From NCBI GenBank assembly GCA_963662155.1, contig OY759271.1, positions 37,305,845 to 37,369,844 of the forward strand: a stretch of 64,000 nucleotides of DNA, read 5' to 3'. The notes beneath the pieces were generated by a model. That model worked only from the letters and a program-made list of their open reading frames with translations, ran no database searches and was not told the origin of the DNA. Positions 32,201 through 45,173 of this stretch are shown piece by piece (the first letter of the stretch is position 1; each line of letters opens with the position of its first letter). The translations under genes and the position numbers were made by a program. Source of the DNA: Lamellibrachia columna. Lineage: Eukaryota > Annelida > Polychaeta > Sabellida > Siboglinidae.

Positions 32201-34647
32201 ATTACACAAATCCGATGTTCAATGATTGTGGAGAGAGTCTTATAATATAGAACAGTATTTAGTCATAATACTTATGAATGTTGCAAAATACTACGATTTC
32301 GTGTTGATGAGTGCCCAGACGTTACGGTTGAAGAAATAATAAAATATGTGTTTACAAATAACCAGAAGGTTGTGAATTGTTATCAGCGATATTCTTGTCC
32401 GCGCACCACAAGTGTCTCCCCGACTGCTCCATAGAAACCTGTGTAGGTGTCGCAAACATAGCGTCGTTCCTTTGGGTGATTCATTTTGGTGAACGACTAT
32501 CACTACTTTGTGTTGTCATATTGTGTTCCAGTGCGTCAACGCCTCAACGTCAACCTTGCGCGATCAACCAACTACCAACCTTGATTCAATGCATCAGTTC
32601 ATATTGTAAAGGCGACGAATTGCAAAACAAATGCTGTTGCGTGAAAGCGGCCGGCGATGCCTGAGCCGTTCAGGCGAGGACACGGCGGTTTTACGCTGGC
32701 CGAACGGTAACGCGGTTACACCGAGAAGAACGTTTCCACCATTGTCATAATATGTGTGTGCGTGCGTGCATATTATTTCTGCCGGCAAATTCGGTGGACA
32801 CCCAATTATGTTTTCTTCACTTTGTACCATGATACACGTTGCAAATTAAATGTTAATTAGTGTTATGATGGGCGTAATGACTCGGTGTGAGTAGATGCAA
32901 TCGGTAAACACTGCGTGGTAGCATCCTCCTTGAAACTCTCCTCCTTTGCGGTGCAGACTGAGATTGATTAAAACCGGGAATGTTTTCTGTGGAAATGTTT
33001 AATAATATGTTCGCGAAAGATCAAACCCCGCGAGATTAAGATGAAATTGGGCAAGATGGACATAAGATTAGACATTTGAGAGAAGAGGAAAATGGGTGCA
33101 CAAAAACCTGATTGAAAAAGACAAGCATTATACTAGGCAAGCTAATAATCAGACCAGGTAAGCCAAACATCAGACTGGATAAGGGGGAAATAAGGGGGAA
33201 ATAGTACTAGTCGAGAAGATAGAGGACAACAAACAACAACTATTTTTAGAATACTGTATACAAGCATGGAGACCATATCGTAAGAAGGATATAGATACGC
33301 TTGAACGCATACAAAGGAGAGCAACTAAAATGATTCCAGAACTTAGAGACCTTAGTTATGAAGAACGCCTGAAAGAATGTGGTTTAACAACTCTAGAGAC
33401 AAGGAGGTTAAGAGGAGATCAGATTGAAGTTTTTAAGATATTGAATGGGTATGAAATTATTGATAGAAATATGTTTTTCTCACTCAAGAAGGATAGCAGA
33501 ACTAGAGGACATGAGGTAAAATTAGTAAAGGATCAATGTAGATTGGACATCAGGAAGCACTCGTTCTCACAGAGGACAATAAATGAATGGAACAAATTGT
33601 CTACAGATTGTGTAACTGCTAGCAGCGTGAATATGTTTAAAAACAAGGTTGACACATATCTCAGGAGGGCGGGCTATAAGTAGATGAACATTGTTGGACT
33701 CTCGATAAGCCAATGGCTTCCTTGTCCACTTGCCATCTGGGCCTTTGGCTTGGATGGCAAATCTTGTTAAATCTTGTTAAACAGCACATTGCCAGAAATA
33801 AAATGGAACGACCACCCTCTTTGTCCGGCTGACTCCGGGATTAGGGGTTGTGCAATGTTTCAACCCCCGTAATGCAGGGCCTGGCTCACCACAAGATGGT
33901 TAAGTACAACCGCATTAAGATACAGGTCAGTTTATGATCGAAAGTGTGAAAACTAAAACGTACAAACGCATGCACACGCATAATCAAAATAAACAAACTA
34001 CATCCAACCACTCGACAGAGCATAAAGACACCAACGGTAGTTACAACCGTTAGTTACAACCGTTAGTTACAACCGTTAGTTACAACCGTTAGTTACAACC
34101 GTTAGTTACAACAGTTCCAAAATCGGTGATTTCAATGCATAATGCGAAATATATATAGGGCATCTAATGAGAAAAACAGTAATCGAGTAAAACGTCAATG
34201 GAAGGAAAAATCGAAGACTAGTCGCATTTGAAACATGATTTACTGTCTCGAAAAATATAATGAAATGACATTATATCCTATTTCTGGCGCTGTCAGAGGC
34301 AGAAAACTTGGAGAAACGATGGGTGACGTCATCGATGGAAAGACTAAGACGCACCAGAGGAAGAATGCTATTTCTAAAATAAGTACGCGATAACGAATGT
34401 TGTACTCGGCTACGTGCTCGGCTCGACAATTAACTAGCCCGGGTTGCTTCGGTCAACGCACACAGAACTGTTGGATCGGGGGTTTGAACGAGAAACAATG
34501 TTGCACGGAACGTCATCGTATCAGTTGACAGGTTGAACTTATCCTATTCAACCTACGCTTCTTGACTATCTGCTCATTTCAACATTTCGTCATTGCAAAT
34601 GTCGCAACATCGTTACACTCACCTCCAAACCTGACGACAACGTGCAT
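23226..34647 (-). CDS. CXorf65/C22orf15-like protein (putative PF15874 family)
   Basis: Five exons, all introns phase 1: 34647-34623, 29125-29039, 27194-27078, 23732-23658, 23410-23226. Every junction has good GT-AG signals (GTGAGT, GTAAGT, GTAAGT, GTGCGT donors) and the frame closes on TAG, giving 162 aa. The N-terminal 88 residues (MHVVVRFGD, then FNANCWCISLLDNIREKCQC, ELSDEHGHVKHLSELP, YASELLQERERLVLLRVERG) follow the pattern NxNC...LLxxIR...VxLxDExGxxKxL...YAS...VERG that I associate with human CXorf65 and relatives. Function is unknown in that family. The C-terminus is low-complexity and rich in Ser, Arg and Lys, ending AKTKQKSRD. Human CXorf65 is of similar length. Introns hold LINE relics and minisatellites. 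A possible ATTAAA polyadenylation signal lies at 23084-23079. The family call is from memory of the alignment pattern. Confidence 0.82.
24030..26330 (-). mobile_element. CR1-like LINE, degraded, with 3' UTR
   Basis: The minus strand carries a broken reverse transcriptase: SPEVDGIPPKLLMETVEQIS near 26290, then LGVNYKMGDTVLGTTVKEND and RPHLEYCIQTWRPYRK near 25300, then the C-terminal region to about 24920. The 3' UTR (about 24050-24120) matches that of the copy at 33714-33781. A minisatellite has expanded inside the last coding part. It sits in the CXorf65-like gene intron between exons 4 and 3. Confidence 0.85.
24206..24912. repeat. 23-bp minisatellite born inside the LINE ORF
   Basis: About 31 copies of a 23-bp unit (ACATATTCACGCTGCC + AGCAGTT; variants CACTC, CCACG, CAACAG). 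On the minus strand it reads GTAACTGCTGGCAGCGTGAA. This is the same sequence that is single-copy in the related LINE at about 33618-33640. Confidence 0.95.
26735..26812. repeat. 26-bp tandem repeat, 3 copies
   Basis: Three copies of a unit with GCAGGGTAAACGTGTGACGG in a CXorf65-like gene intron. Confidence 0.9.
28085..28425 (+). mobile_element. RTE-like LINE 3' end with (AAGT)n tail
   Basis: Broken frames give FRLAGHSFRKPP, then KRGNAKRRGKDS and, after a shift, TWWREVGEELKKRSYT. This is the end of an RTE-type ORF2. An (AAGT)n tail follows at about 28372-28421. It is antisense in the intron between exons 3 and 2 of the CXorf65-like gene. Confidence 0.65.
29160..29400 (+). mobile_element. LINE ORF2 C-terminal fragment
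   Basis: The frame gives RRNPRWHGYVTRYIGPAKIL and SMENIKEWT. After a shift, MSRDRQRWRQ follows. This series (GHVTR...DNIKEWT...SRDRQRWR) is a common LINE C-terminus. Only a fragment remains. Confidence 0.6.
29480..29800. repeat. 40-bp minisatellite
   Basis: Eight copies of a 40-bp unit (TGTACACTAGCCTCGTTGTC + GTAGGTCGTAGCTACCTCTA). It directly follows LINE remains in the intron between exons 2 and 1 of the CXorf65-like gene. Confidence 0.93.
30080..30335 (+). mobile_element. LINE ORF2 C-terminal fragment
   Basis: The frame gives the LINE-like series (W/Y)GHVLRREDGYVIRMALSM and GKRPRGRPGYG, the usual end of a LINE reverse-transcriptase protein. The remainder is degraded. Confidence 0.6.
30340..33230. 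other. Intronic DNA, nothing coding recognised
   Basis: Part of the 5.5-kb first intron of the CXorf65-like gene. A weak LINE-like relic (CFGHVSRRRPRSRQMADG, minus, about 31180-31300) and a two-copy repeat with GTCGTGGCGCCACGTGCTG at about 31700-31765 are the only structures noted. No frame here resembles a known protein. Confidence 0.5.
33235..33785 (+). mobile_element. CR1-like LINE, 5'-truncated, 3' end intact
   Basis: The frame from about 33240 reads through the reverse-transcriptase C-terminus (QRRATKMIPELRDLSYEERL, LTTLETRRLRGDQIEVFKIL, SQRTINEWNKLSTDCV) to a stop at 33681. The 3' UTR (CCATCTGGGCCTTTGGCTTG) ends in two copies of ATCTTGTTAA. It is the same family as the copy at 24030-26330 but lacks the minisatellite. 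Confidence 0.9.
34035..34112. repeat. 13-bp tandem repeat
   Basis: About six copies of CGTTAGTTACAAC, upstream of LINE2 and just inside intron 1 of the CXorf65-like gene. Confidence 0.9.
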
Positions 34648-36405
34648 GTTGACGCTATTGTCAGCGCCCCGGCATGGATTCCCGTGAAGCTCGCAGTATG
34701 CTCGTGGATACTTAATTCACGCGAGTTCTACGCCAAACACTCGAGACAGATGCTGCGTTTGAGCACGCCGACGTAACTCAGGATATCCACCGCGTACACA
34801 CAATGGAACGCCTGCCTGTTCCTTTGCGAGTGTCTACAAATGCAAGCTTGTTCCTACGCGAATGTCTAGAAAAACAAGCCTGTTCCGATATAAAAGTTCC
34901 CGCCTGCGAGGACACCTCTGCTGAAGTGTACGTCACCCGAGATATGTTGCGCCACGTTTCTGGCAACAGTCGGCCGCGAGCCGAGAGGTTGTTGACGCCG
35001 AGCGTAGGCGCCGCTTCAATGACAGACGACGGCGTCACAGCCGTCTGCGGTCTCGGCTCTGGGGCGGGTTCTCTGACTCGCGGCTCCCTGCCGTCCGCGT
35101 CATGGCGACCGCCCTGCAATGAAACTCTCACTAAATCACGTCGGTCTGAACTGCTGCCATTTTCTGCTAGATTGATTTCACCAGAGGTCGGTTCATACCC
35201 ACAAATGACAAAAAGGATTGTGGATATGTGTAACGGAATAGAACATTATTGTCCTAAATGCAAGAATGTATTCACAAAGCAAGAACATTAAAAGCACAAT
35301 GCCACAAATCAGACATATGCTGTATATACCGCTAATATGTAAGATAAAACATGAATGTATTTTATTTGAAATATAGCAAACAGTACCAAATTGGTAATAA
35401 CCTTCTAATGTATTGTTTTACATTTTTGTCAAATTTGGAGAATAACACAGCGTAGAATTTCTTTTAATCTAAAACCACCCACAACTAAAAAGTGTTACGT
35501 TTTATTTGTTATTAACAAACATACTACGAAAAAGACTGCGAAAATAATTGAATATTCAAATACGAAAATAAATGAACAACGAGATCTTAAATCAAAAACG
35601 AACGCTCTAAGTTATGAAAAGTGTAAACAGAAAATAAGCAGATTAATCTAGATCGCATAGATTTAGAAGATTTACTGCGAAAAAGACTGCGTCGTTGTAG
35701 ACCGGATGTAAGTAGGACATAAATAATCCGCTGATTGTAAACAATCAGAAACACTCTCATTGTACAGCATGGTGATTGATATACGATAGGTTACGTTCGT
35801 GACAGTTGTTCGTGATCGTTCATTAATGATCTTTTTTTCAACCTAGGCAAACGTGAATGCAATTGAGTGTAGTATTTCTAGTTATAATTAGATCATTGGA
35901 ATATATTTTACATCAATTCAGCTATTGTCGATTAATCTGTATGCAACTTTTTAAGTCACGTAAATAGACGGTACCTGGAATGGCATATTGTTCATCGCCA
36001 GATACGAATGCGTCGAATGTCGACAGGATGTTCCATCAAATGCATGTGGTCTACGTTTCTTTTGACGCTTTAGAAGCCAATTATGGGCGGCTTGTACTTG
36101 AACGACTTGGCTCTCTCTTGGAGTGTCACCGCTTGAGGCGAATAATTTATTTAAATAGTATTAGTCATTTATAGAGAACAGTGCTTGAGACTGTCAAAAA
36201 CTGTGACGCGGCCGACATATTCGTGTTCCGCGTAGACTTTAGTATACGGTAGATGGGGACACTGAATACAAAATGTGCGAAATAATCCGATAGACGGCGA
36301 TATCGACAGTGCCAACGTGTCTCGGCCAGTGATCGACGTGTCCAAGCAGGCGCGCCATCTGGTGGACCGAAATTGTAATTCCTTATTCTTCAGTCGCAAA
36401 ACAAA
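34648..36405. other. Divergent intergenic/promoter region
   Basis: This separates the starts of the CXorf65-like gene (minus) and Sec61 beta (plus), so it should hold both promoters. It is CpG-rich at about 34620-35120 and AT-rich after. A 162-codon plus frame at 34803-35291 ends in a CxxC pair (HYCPKCKN) but has no recognised family and overlaps the CpG-rich part. No TATA box was singled out. Confidence 0.5.
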
Positions 36406-38337
<1,932 letters not shown>

Positions 38338-38785
38338 ATGATCACTACCATCAGAGATACATCATCAAAAGATAGCAAAATTTTGCAAACATTCCTGGTT
38401 AAAGTGAGCAGCCAGATGCCAGAGCTGTGGTTGGTGTGAATTTCTTGCAATTCAGTATTGCATGAATGTTGGAACATCAGAAAAGATAGACGATGGAGAG
38501 TGGTTCATTGATTGAATCACATTGGAAACAGTACCATTTTATAACAACATATTTCTGAGAGCAGAGGTGTGTTGTTACTAAATGATTTACATCAAACTTG
38601 CTGTTCCAGAGTACAAACTATAAACCTGTTATAGGACATATTAGATACACATTTTGTTGCTGAGCATTTAATTCATTGTTTCACAATTAATTCATTGTTT
38701 CACAAATGCTAGACTGTTTGACGGAGACCAACAACTATGTTCTCAGCTAGTCACTTAATTTCAAGTTTCAACCAACAGATGTAGC

Positions 38786-38969
38786 AATAAAGTTATTTTG
38801 TTGAGAAATGGAGTTTGTCTTGTGAACGTTACAAGTTGTTCATTGCAGAATTGTGTAAGAGGTTCTACGATATGTATATTGTTTGAGCTGCAAATTAATA
38901 CTAGCATGCAATAACTGAAAGTAAGGCTTTTTATACAGTATTATGCTGTGTCATCATTTGTAAAATAAA
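38786..38969 (+). promoter_or_regulatory. Sec61 beta polyadenylation signals
   Basis: AATAAA occurs at 38786-38791 and 38964-38969, 450-630 bp after the Sec61 beta stop. Either could define the transcript end. Confidence 0.6.
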
Positions 38970-39409
38970 TCTTTCAGAAAAAAATATACTGTGCCATTTG
39001 TTCACTTGTAAAAAGTATGAACATCACAATATAAACCTAGCCCATATTCTTTTGTCGAATTGTTGTTTTAATTTGCTTACTACGTTGTTTTTACCTCCTA
39101 TATGGGTTGTGCTGCTCTCGGTTGTGGCAGTGTCAACCGAACTACCTACAATAAAGATAATACTGCATATTTCAAACTGCTTCAACTCGGAAATATGAAG
39201 CATTAGAACCACCAAAAGTAAACATTCGCAGTAAAATCGACTATTTGTTGCACACGAGGCCATTCCAGGCATATTTTATGTCTGTTTGCAAGTGATTTCA
39301 CATCAAAATCAAGACCGTAAAGACAACACGTTGAAAAACAATGGAAATTTAATTGGAGCGAAGCTTTTGCGCTTTTCCATGAACTGATGTTGACACCCAT
39401 GTATCATTA

Positions 39410-40163
39410 CAGAGTTTGGGTAAATTCCATTAAATAAAAAATCAATTCCAATTCCAGTAAATGAAAATCAATTCCAGAAATTTTATTCCAATTCCATCTG
39501 GAAAAATTATATTCCAGAGATGGTTAAAAAAACTTCACTAAATTTCACTGGCTCATCTGTGCAGGTTGCCATTGCATCGAACCATCATTAGTTCCTCAAA
39601 TCTTGACCTCTCGGGTCTAAACACCTTCCCAGCTATGCTGAACATTCTACATGTGCTGATGAGGTTGGTATTGATATACTTCGTAGTTAGCTGGCTCAGG
39701 ATGGGGTATCTAATCCTATTGTCCCTCCAGAAGTCCAAGGGCTTCGCACCCTCAGGGAGTGGTAGCTATGATAAGTAGTCAGCTATTTCGGTTGATGTCT
39801 CGGTTGAAGGTGTGGTCCGGCTTGTACTGGTGTCCTTTGGATGCAGAAACTGCTCAAGTACGGGGAAACTGCCCGGCATCTTGATTATGTATAATCTGTA
39901 TATAGTCTATAAATATGTCAGTTGTCAGATATGTTGTGAGATACAAGTAGACTGCTGGTAAGTTGATGAGTTAAACCTTAACAACACCACCTTTATATGG
40001 TGACATTTTATGGACTGTTAATCCAGTTCCAATAAAAAATCTATTCCAATAAAAAATAAATTAAAATTCCAATAAAAAAAAACAATTCCGACTAAATTTA
40101 AAAAAAACAATTCCTGGATTGTAATTGAGGGTAAATTCTGCAATGGAATTTACCCCATGACTG
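39410..40163. mobile_element. hAT element remnant with TIRs
   Basis: The left end CAGAGTTTGGGTAAATTCC and the inverted right end GGAATTTACCCCATGACTG bound 754 bp. Flanks TATCATTA and GATTATTA match at 6 of 8 bases, a decayed target duplication. Subterminal CAATTCCAATTCC repeats mark the same family as the element at 14182-16405. Confidence 0.75.
39540..39780 (-). pseudogene. hAT transposase C-terminal dimerisation fragment
   Basis: The minus-strand frame reads DFWRDNRIRYPILSQLTTKY, then TCRMFSIAGKVFRPERSRF. This is the hAT C-terminal dimerisation motif (WW...YPxLxxLAxxYL...SSxRxFSxAG...RxRLxxE). Only this tail of the transposase remains, inside the TIR-bounded remnant. Confidence 0.85.
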
Positions 40164-40527
40164 GATTATTATCGTAAAATCATGTTTGATAGTATGAACT
40201 ATATAATATTCTAACATCTTACTTATTCGTCCAAGTGTGTGTCAATGAACCACACTTTTTTTTATGTAATTTCTTAAAATTATGTTATTTATTATTATAA
40301 CATAAAGCAGAATTTTAATTATACGATAAAAACGATCAGACGTCATTGTTAAATTGTTTCTATGTATAGGAGTCAGTATGACATGATCTTAAGCAACAGC
40401 GCGGATCCTTCATCCATGTCCGAATCCTACACATTCTGTTACCAGTCTTGCAGGTGTGCACCATACGAGGTGACACCTTTACGTAGCCTTACATTTTAAA
40501 GAACCTGTCAAACCCTGATAGACTTAC

Positions 40528-40651
40528 CTTTCTTGCCCAGTTTTCCTTTGGATTGGAAGTAAATTAAGAGTATTATACCAATGAATACTGCAAACACCAG
40601 CAGCAGGAAAAGTATCCTATTTCTCGTGACGAGGCTTTTAGCTTCTGGCAT
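40528..40651 (-). CDS. First exon of an unidentified membrane protein
   Basis: From an ATG at 40651 the exon encodes a short basic N-terminus (MPEAKSLVTRNR) and a strong membrane segment (ILFLLLVFAVFIGIILLIYF). A Lys/Gly-rich stretch follows, then a perfect donor AAAG|GTAAGT (40527-40522, phase 1). This looks like the signal-anchor exon of a type II membrane protein. The frame stays open upstream of the ATG only with a non-ATG start, so 40651 is preferred. No second exon was recognised toward lower coordinates. Confidence 0.45.
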
Positions 40652-40747
40652 GTCGTTCGCTTCAAAACCTGGCCACCGTTTGTAAGTCTCTCTTTGTGAC
40701 GTCACTGATTTGATTATGACGTGAACACTATAGCGGTGTCATCAACG

Positions 40748-41345
40748 ATGAAACGCGAGAGGCAGTTTCACACTTCAGACAGGCGTCATGTTTTGGAGAC
40801 TCCGGGCTATAGGCCTATTCGAAGGAATATAAGGAAGTCAAGCACATCCAAGACCTCACACTATGGAACGATCTCAACCCAGAAACACCGCAGCGATTCA
40901 CTTCGCGACGACCTTTCTTCACCGAAGCTTATCATCCCACCTTGTCCTTGAGCGTTCGAAATGCAATCACAGAGTTGCCGGACACGGACGGGAACTTCGT
41001 GAAGTCAATCGTTTACACCATCAGCGACGTCCTCGTAAGACTCTTAACGGACAGTGAAGACTTCACAAACATAGTGAAATCGACTTAGCTTGACAAAGTC
41101 AAACAAGACGTTCACGCCGCCTGCCATATGGATATTCAACGGACGCATGACATTTCTGTTATCGCTGACCTGGAAATGTCTAAACAAGCGGTAGAGCACG
41201 AAATCGACAACATCGAACAATAATATAGTAGATGAAACTGCCTAATGGTTCATGGAGTGTCGGAAGACGACAGTGACACGTCTGAAGAGATCACGTCTAC
41301 TGTTACGTTTCACATTGGTGACCATGTTAACGTTTTGCATGATTA
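40748..41345 (+). mobile_element. LINE ORF1-like relic
   Basis: Broken frames give LSVRNAITELPDTDGNFVKS, a coiled-coil-like part ending HEIDNIEQ and, after two stops, NCLMVHGVSEDDSDTSEEI. The series EQYSRRNCLxxHGxxE is typical of LINE ORF1 proteins. There is no intact ORF. Confidence 0.6.
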
Positions 41346-41593
41346 TGATGTGACATAGTCACTTGTTGGTTCGATTAGTTTAGTTACCCACCACATGATG
41401 GCAGCACCCAGGGTAATGTAATGTAATTTAGAGAATATAGTTAGTGAACTATTATTGCTATGATTATTTGTCTTGTAATTAGTTGTATTTACTGTGTAGG
41501 TGGTTGGTCTTATTACTAATAATTCAGTTATTTAAACATAAATTTTACCCTAGAGACAGGGGTCACGTGTGGTCAGTGGAAGGGGCCCTGCCC

Positions 41594-44500
41594 CAGTGGA
41601 CCAGGCGTGATTCTACAGTTAATGAAAACTCTGTTTTGGTAAGTCCCTAAATTATGTTTTCTACCTTATTAAGCAATGTTTTCAAATTATAATTGTATCA
41701 TACTATGTGATAGAGAATTGTCCATATGTTTATGTCAAGGCATTTCCTTTATCAGTTATAATTACTTAGTGGTGACTTTGATTACTAATGCTTGGAAGAT
41801 CAGGAATAAGTGGTCGTTGGACCTTAGGGAAGAATGCCCAACAGGGCTTAATGAGATTTTGACCACTTGCAGTCAGTAGCTCATAAATGTACATATCCCT
41901 TTAGAAAGTTAAGTTTTGATCATGTTTAGTGGTGCTACTGTTATAGTTAATATGTTATAAGATGTGATAGACATGGTGCAAGCATAAATTGTGCATGTAT
42001 ATAGGTATTATGTAACTGTCCCTACAGTTAAGCCAGGATCAGTCTGGTACCCTCTCTCCCTTTGAAGTTACATTGATTAATTGTTCTAGGAGGTGGCTGG
42101 GAGAGGGCTGATCTTGAGTATTCCCCAGAGACCTGTAAGTTGAGCAGTGTCCAAGACTTGCTTGTAAACAACAGTGGAATGACTGCTAGGCTAGTCAGGG
42201 CATGCACATGTAAAATTTACAACATTGTTGACTGTTGAATTTATTATATTAAGGGTGTTTTACATGTAGAGTACTAGTACATTAATACCTACAAGTATGA
42301 TTATATATTAGTACTGAATAAGATAACAGGTATTTTATAGACAATATTGTGAACAACACCAATGTGTTGGAACTAAGGTACTTAACAGATGTTGATGTGT
42401 CATCTTACACTGGACAATATGATATGCAAATAGCTTACTTGTTTGGTTTGTATTTGGTTTGTACAGGCGAACGCAAGTCCTGGCCCACTCCTGACTGTGG
42501 CCAGTCGTCTTTTAAGTCGTCTTTTAAGACGTCTTTTAAGTCTTATTTTGAGTCGTCTTTATTATTGTGTTTAATGTCATCTGTTCTTTCACCTTTTATT
42601 GTTGTTCTTAACGCTCCTGCTTTTGGTTGTATTTTGAACTTTTGGTTGACATACTTTGATGAGGTACCGAAGTTAGATCAGTAGTGCAAATTTTAGTAGT
42701 TAAACTGTAATAAACGCAATTTTATCTTCAAATTTGCCTTACAGTGGTCTATTGTTAATTTAGGCATAAGCTTACCACCCACAGCCTACAATAAGAAAAC
42801 GGGACAAAAATTCTGAAACTTCTGTCGTTGTCATCATCTCTTTTACACGCTGGCCGAGTTTAGTCAAAATCACATATTTCTAGCGCTTTTAAAATGTCTG
42901 AGCGTGCCACACCCATCAATGTTGACCAATTTCTGCATGAATCACTACGCACACGTGCCTTCTTCTTCCTGTCAAGGACTAGGCTCCTTAAGAGCGTTGT
43001 AAGTGCTGCGGCGTGTTTCTACATGACGTCCACATTGCCTGCTCGGTGCCTCTCACGAGCCTTGTGGCAAAAAAATTGCCAAAAATCCTTCCGCCTATTG
43101 AAACCATAAAAAATTTCAAAGTTACACTGTCAACAGGTTCTACCAACAAACTTGCCAATGTGCCTGCTCGAATGCAGTTATGTCAAATGAGATGATTTAA
43201 AAAAAAAATTACACGTACCTGAAATTACCTCGTCTAAAGCACACCAGGAAGTGAAACTGAGACATGATCACAAATCGACATGACAGTGTTTGCGAAACAA
43301 AATTAATTTAACATCACATATGCACACATATATCATGGACTCAGCCCCCCCAAAAAAAAAATATTACATGCCTTTACATGTTTGGTTTCTAGACACATTT
43401 GAGCAGTACCACCCCACTGGACAATGCATACATATGATGGCAAATTCAGTTTGTAAAAATCTGTAATCCACCTTAACTTTTGAAAGTACACATTTTCTCA
43501 GCTAGCATGTATGAATTCCTAACAGAAAGGCCAGCATGTGTTCAGTAAGCACATTCTATTCAGCCAGTTTTTTTTATGTTACAATGAAAATTATATTAAT
43601 GTTTTCCTCGATCTTGCCCTATTACACATATATAAATATACACATGATTCACCTTGTAGTGTGAATTCTTTCAAAGTTAGAACTAGCTCAGTTGCATAAC
43701 ATTATACAATCTAATTAGCAAACTTGCAAAAATAAAGGCATTTGCCTGAAGGATCAGCTGAAGTCGGTAGACGTTATCTCTGTACTCCCTGTACAGCTGA
43801 CGCCATGTTGCTGGCGCCATCGTAGCCTTGTGCACGACAGTCCTTGCTCTTAAAAGACGACTTAAAAGATGACTGGCCACAGTCAGGAGTGGGCCAGGAC
43901 TTGCGTTCGCCTGTACAAATACAAACCAAACAAGTAAGCTATTTGCATATCATAGTGTCCAGTGTAAGATGACACATCAACATCTGTTAAATACCATAGT
44001 TCCAACACATTGGTGTTGTTCACAATATTGTCCATAAAATACCTGTTATCTTATTCAGTACTAATATATAATCATACTTGTAGGTATTAATGTACTAGTA
44101 CTCTACATGTAAAACACCCTTAATATAATAAATTCAACAGTCAACAATGTTGTAAATTTTACATGTGCATGCCCTGACTAGCCTAGCTGTCATTCCAGTG
44201 TTGTTTACAAGCAAGTCTTGGACACTGCTCAACTTACAGGTCTCTGGGGAATACTCAAGATCAGCCCTCTCCCAGCCACCTCCTAGAACAATTAATCAAT
44301 GTAACTTCAAAGGGAGAGAGGGTACCAGACTGATCTTGGCTTAACTGTAGGGACTGTTACATAATACCTATATACATGCACAATTTATGCTTGCACCATG
44401 TCTATCACATCTTATAACATATTAACTATAACAGTAGCACCACTAAACATGATCAAAACTTAACTTTCTAAAGGGATCTGTACATTTACAAGCTACTGAC

Positions 44501-44778
44501 TGCAAGTGGTCAAAATCTCATTAAGCCCTGTTGGGCATTCTTCCCTAAGGTCCAACGACCACTTATTCCTGATCTTCCAAGCATTAGTAATCAAAGTCAC
44601 CACTAAGTAATTATAACTGATAAAGGAAATGCCTTGACATAAACATATGGACAATTCTCTATCACATAGTATGATACAATTATAATTTGAAAACATTGCT
44701 TAATAAGGTAGAAAACATAATTTAGGGACTTACCAAAACAGAGTTTTCATTAACTGTAGAATCACGCCTGGCCCACTG
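41594..44778. mobile_element. Element with about 930-bp inverted-repeat arms
   Basis: The left arm (about 41594-42529) and right arm (about 43848-44778) are near-identical inverted copies. They start CAGTGG(A/G)CCAGGCGTGATT and end at TTTTAAGTCGTCTTTTAAGA. The spacer of about 1.3 kb carries a hAT-like transposase fragment. The arms contain a mirrored 67-codon frame with no known relative. The right arm ends abruptly at a LINE tail, and the left terminus may extend further out. It may be a foldback or rearranged hAT element. Confidence 0.75.
43735..43862 (-). pseudogene. hAT-like transposase fragment (ZMYM/DUF4371 type)
   Basis: The minus strand reads CRAQGYDGASNMASAVQGVQ, the conserved GQGYDGAxNMxGxxxGVQ motif around the second catalytic Asp of hAT-like transposases. 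It then hits a stop. It abuts the right inverted arm. Confidence 0.75.
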
Positions 44779-44801
44779 GCAATCTTGTTAAATCTTGTTA
44801 A
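44776..44801 (+). mobile_element. Orphan CR1-like LINE 3' tail
   Basis: GGCAATCTTGTTAAATC + TTGTTAAA equals the last bases of the LINE copies at 33785 and 24030. No LINE body is attached. It joins exactly the end of the inverted-repeat arm. Confidence 0.7.
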
Positions 44802-44804
44802 ATA

Positions 44805-45173
44805 TGACTAGCCTTGTCCATGTTGTTACTAATTTCTCCAGCTTCAATATGATTAACGTTGTTCATGTTGTTACTTCCCCACCCTCAATATGATTAACCT
44901 TGTCCATGTTGTTACTAATTTCTCCAGCCTCAATATGATTAACGTTGTTCATGTTGTTACTTCCCCACCCTCAATATGATTAACCTTGTCCATGTTGTTT
45001 CTTCTCCAACCTCAATATGTCTAACCTTGTCCATGTTGTTATTTCTCCAGCCTCAACATGACTAGCCTTGTTCATGTTGTTACTTCTCCAGCCTCAATAT
45101 GACTAACCTTGTCAAAGTTGTTACTTCTCCAGCCTCCATATGACTAACCTTGTCCATGTTTTTACTTCTCCAG
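44805..45173. repeat. Minisatellite of about 42 bp containing the exon acceptor
   Basis: About nine imperfect copies of a unit with ATGACTAACCTTGTCCATG and TTGTTACTTCTCCAGCCTCA. The last copy supplies the polypyrimidine tract and CAG of the real acceptor at 45171-45173 plus the first exon bases CCTCAAG. Confidence 0.9.

Noticed and set aside
34803..35291. 162-codon plus-strand frame with HYCPKCKN
   Set aside because: It starts inside a CpG-rich promoter-like region, shows no recognised domain, and a minus-strand frame overlaps it. Support is too weak to call a gene.
40652..40705. Upstream extension of the membrane-anchor exon
   Set aside because: The longer frame begins with GTG, not a normal start in animals; the ATG at 40651 is preferred, although an upstream spliced exon is possible.
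41676..41879. 67-codon frame present in both inverted arms (also 44493-44696)
   Set aside because: It is duplicated because the arms are duplicated; the sequence is Cys/Ile-rich with no known relative, and two copies of one element are not independent evidence of coding.
42894..43195. Two overlapping plus-strand frames in the spacer of the inverted-repeat element
   Set aside because: No recognisable family; most likely broken transposon sequence.
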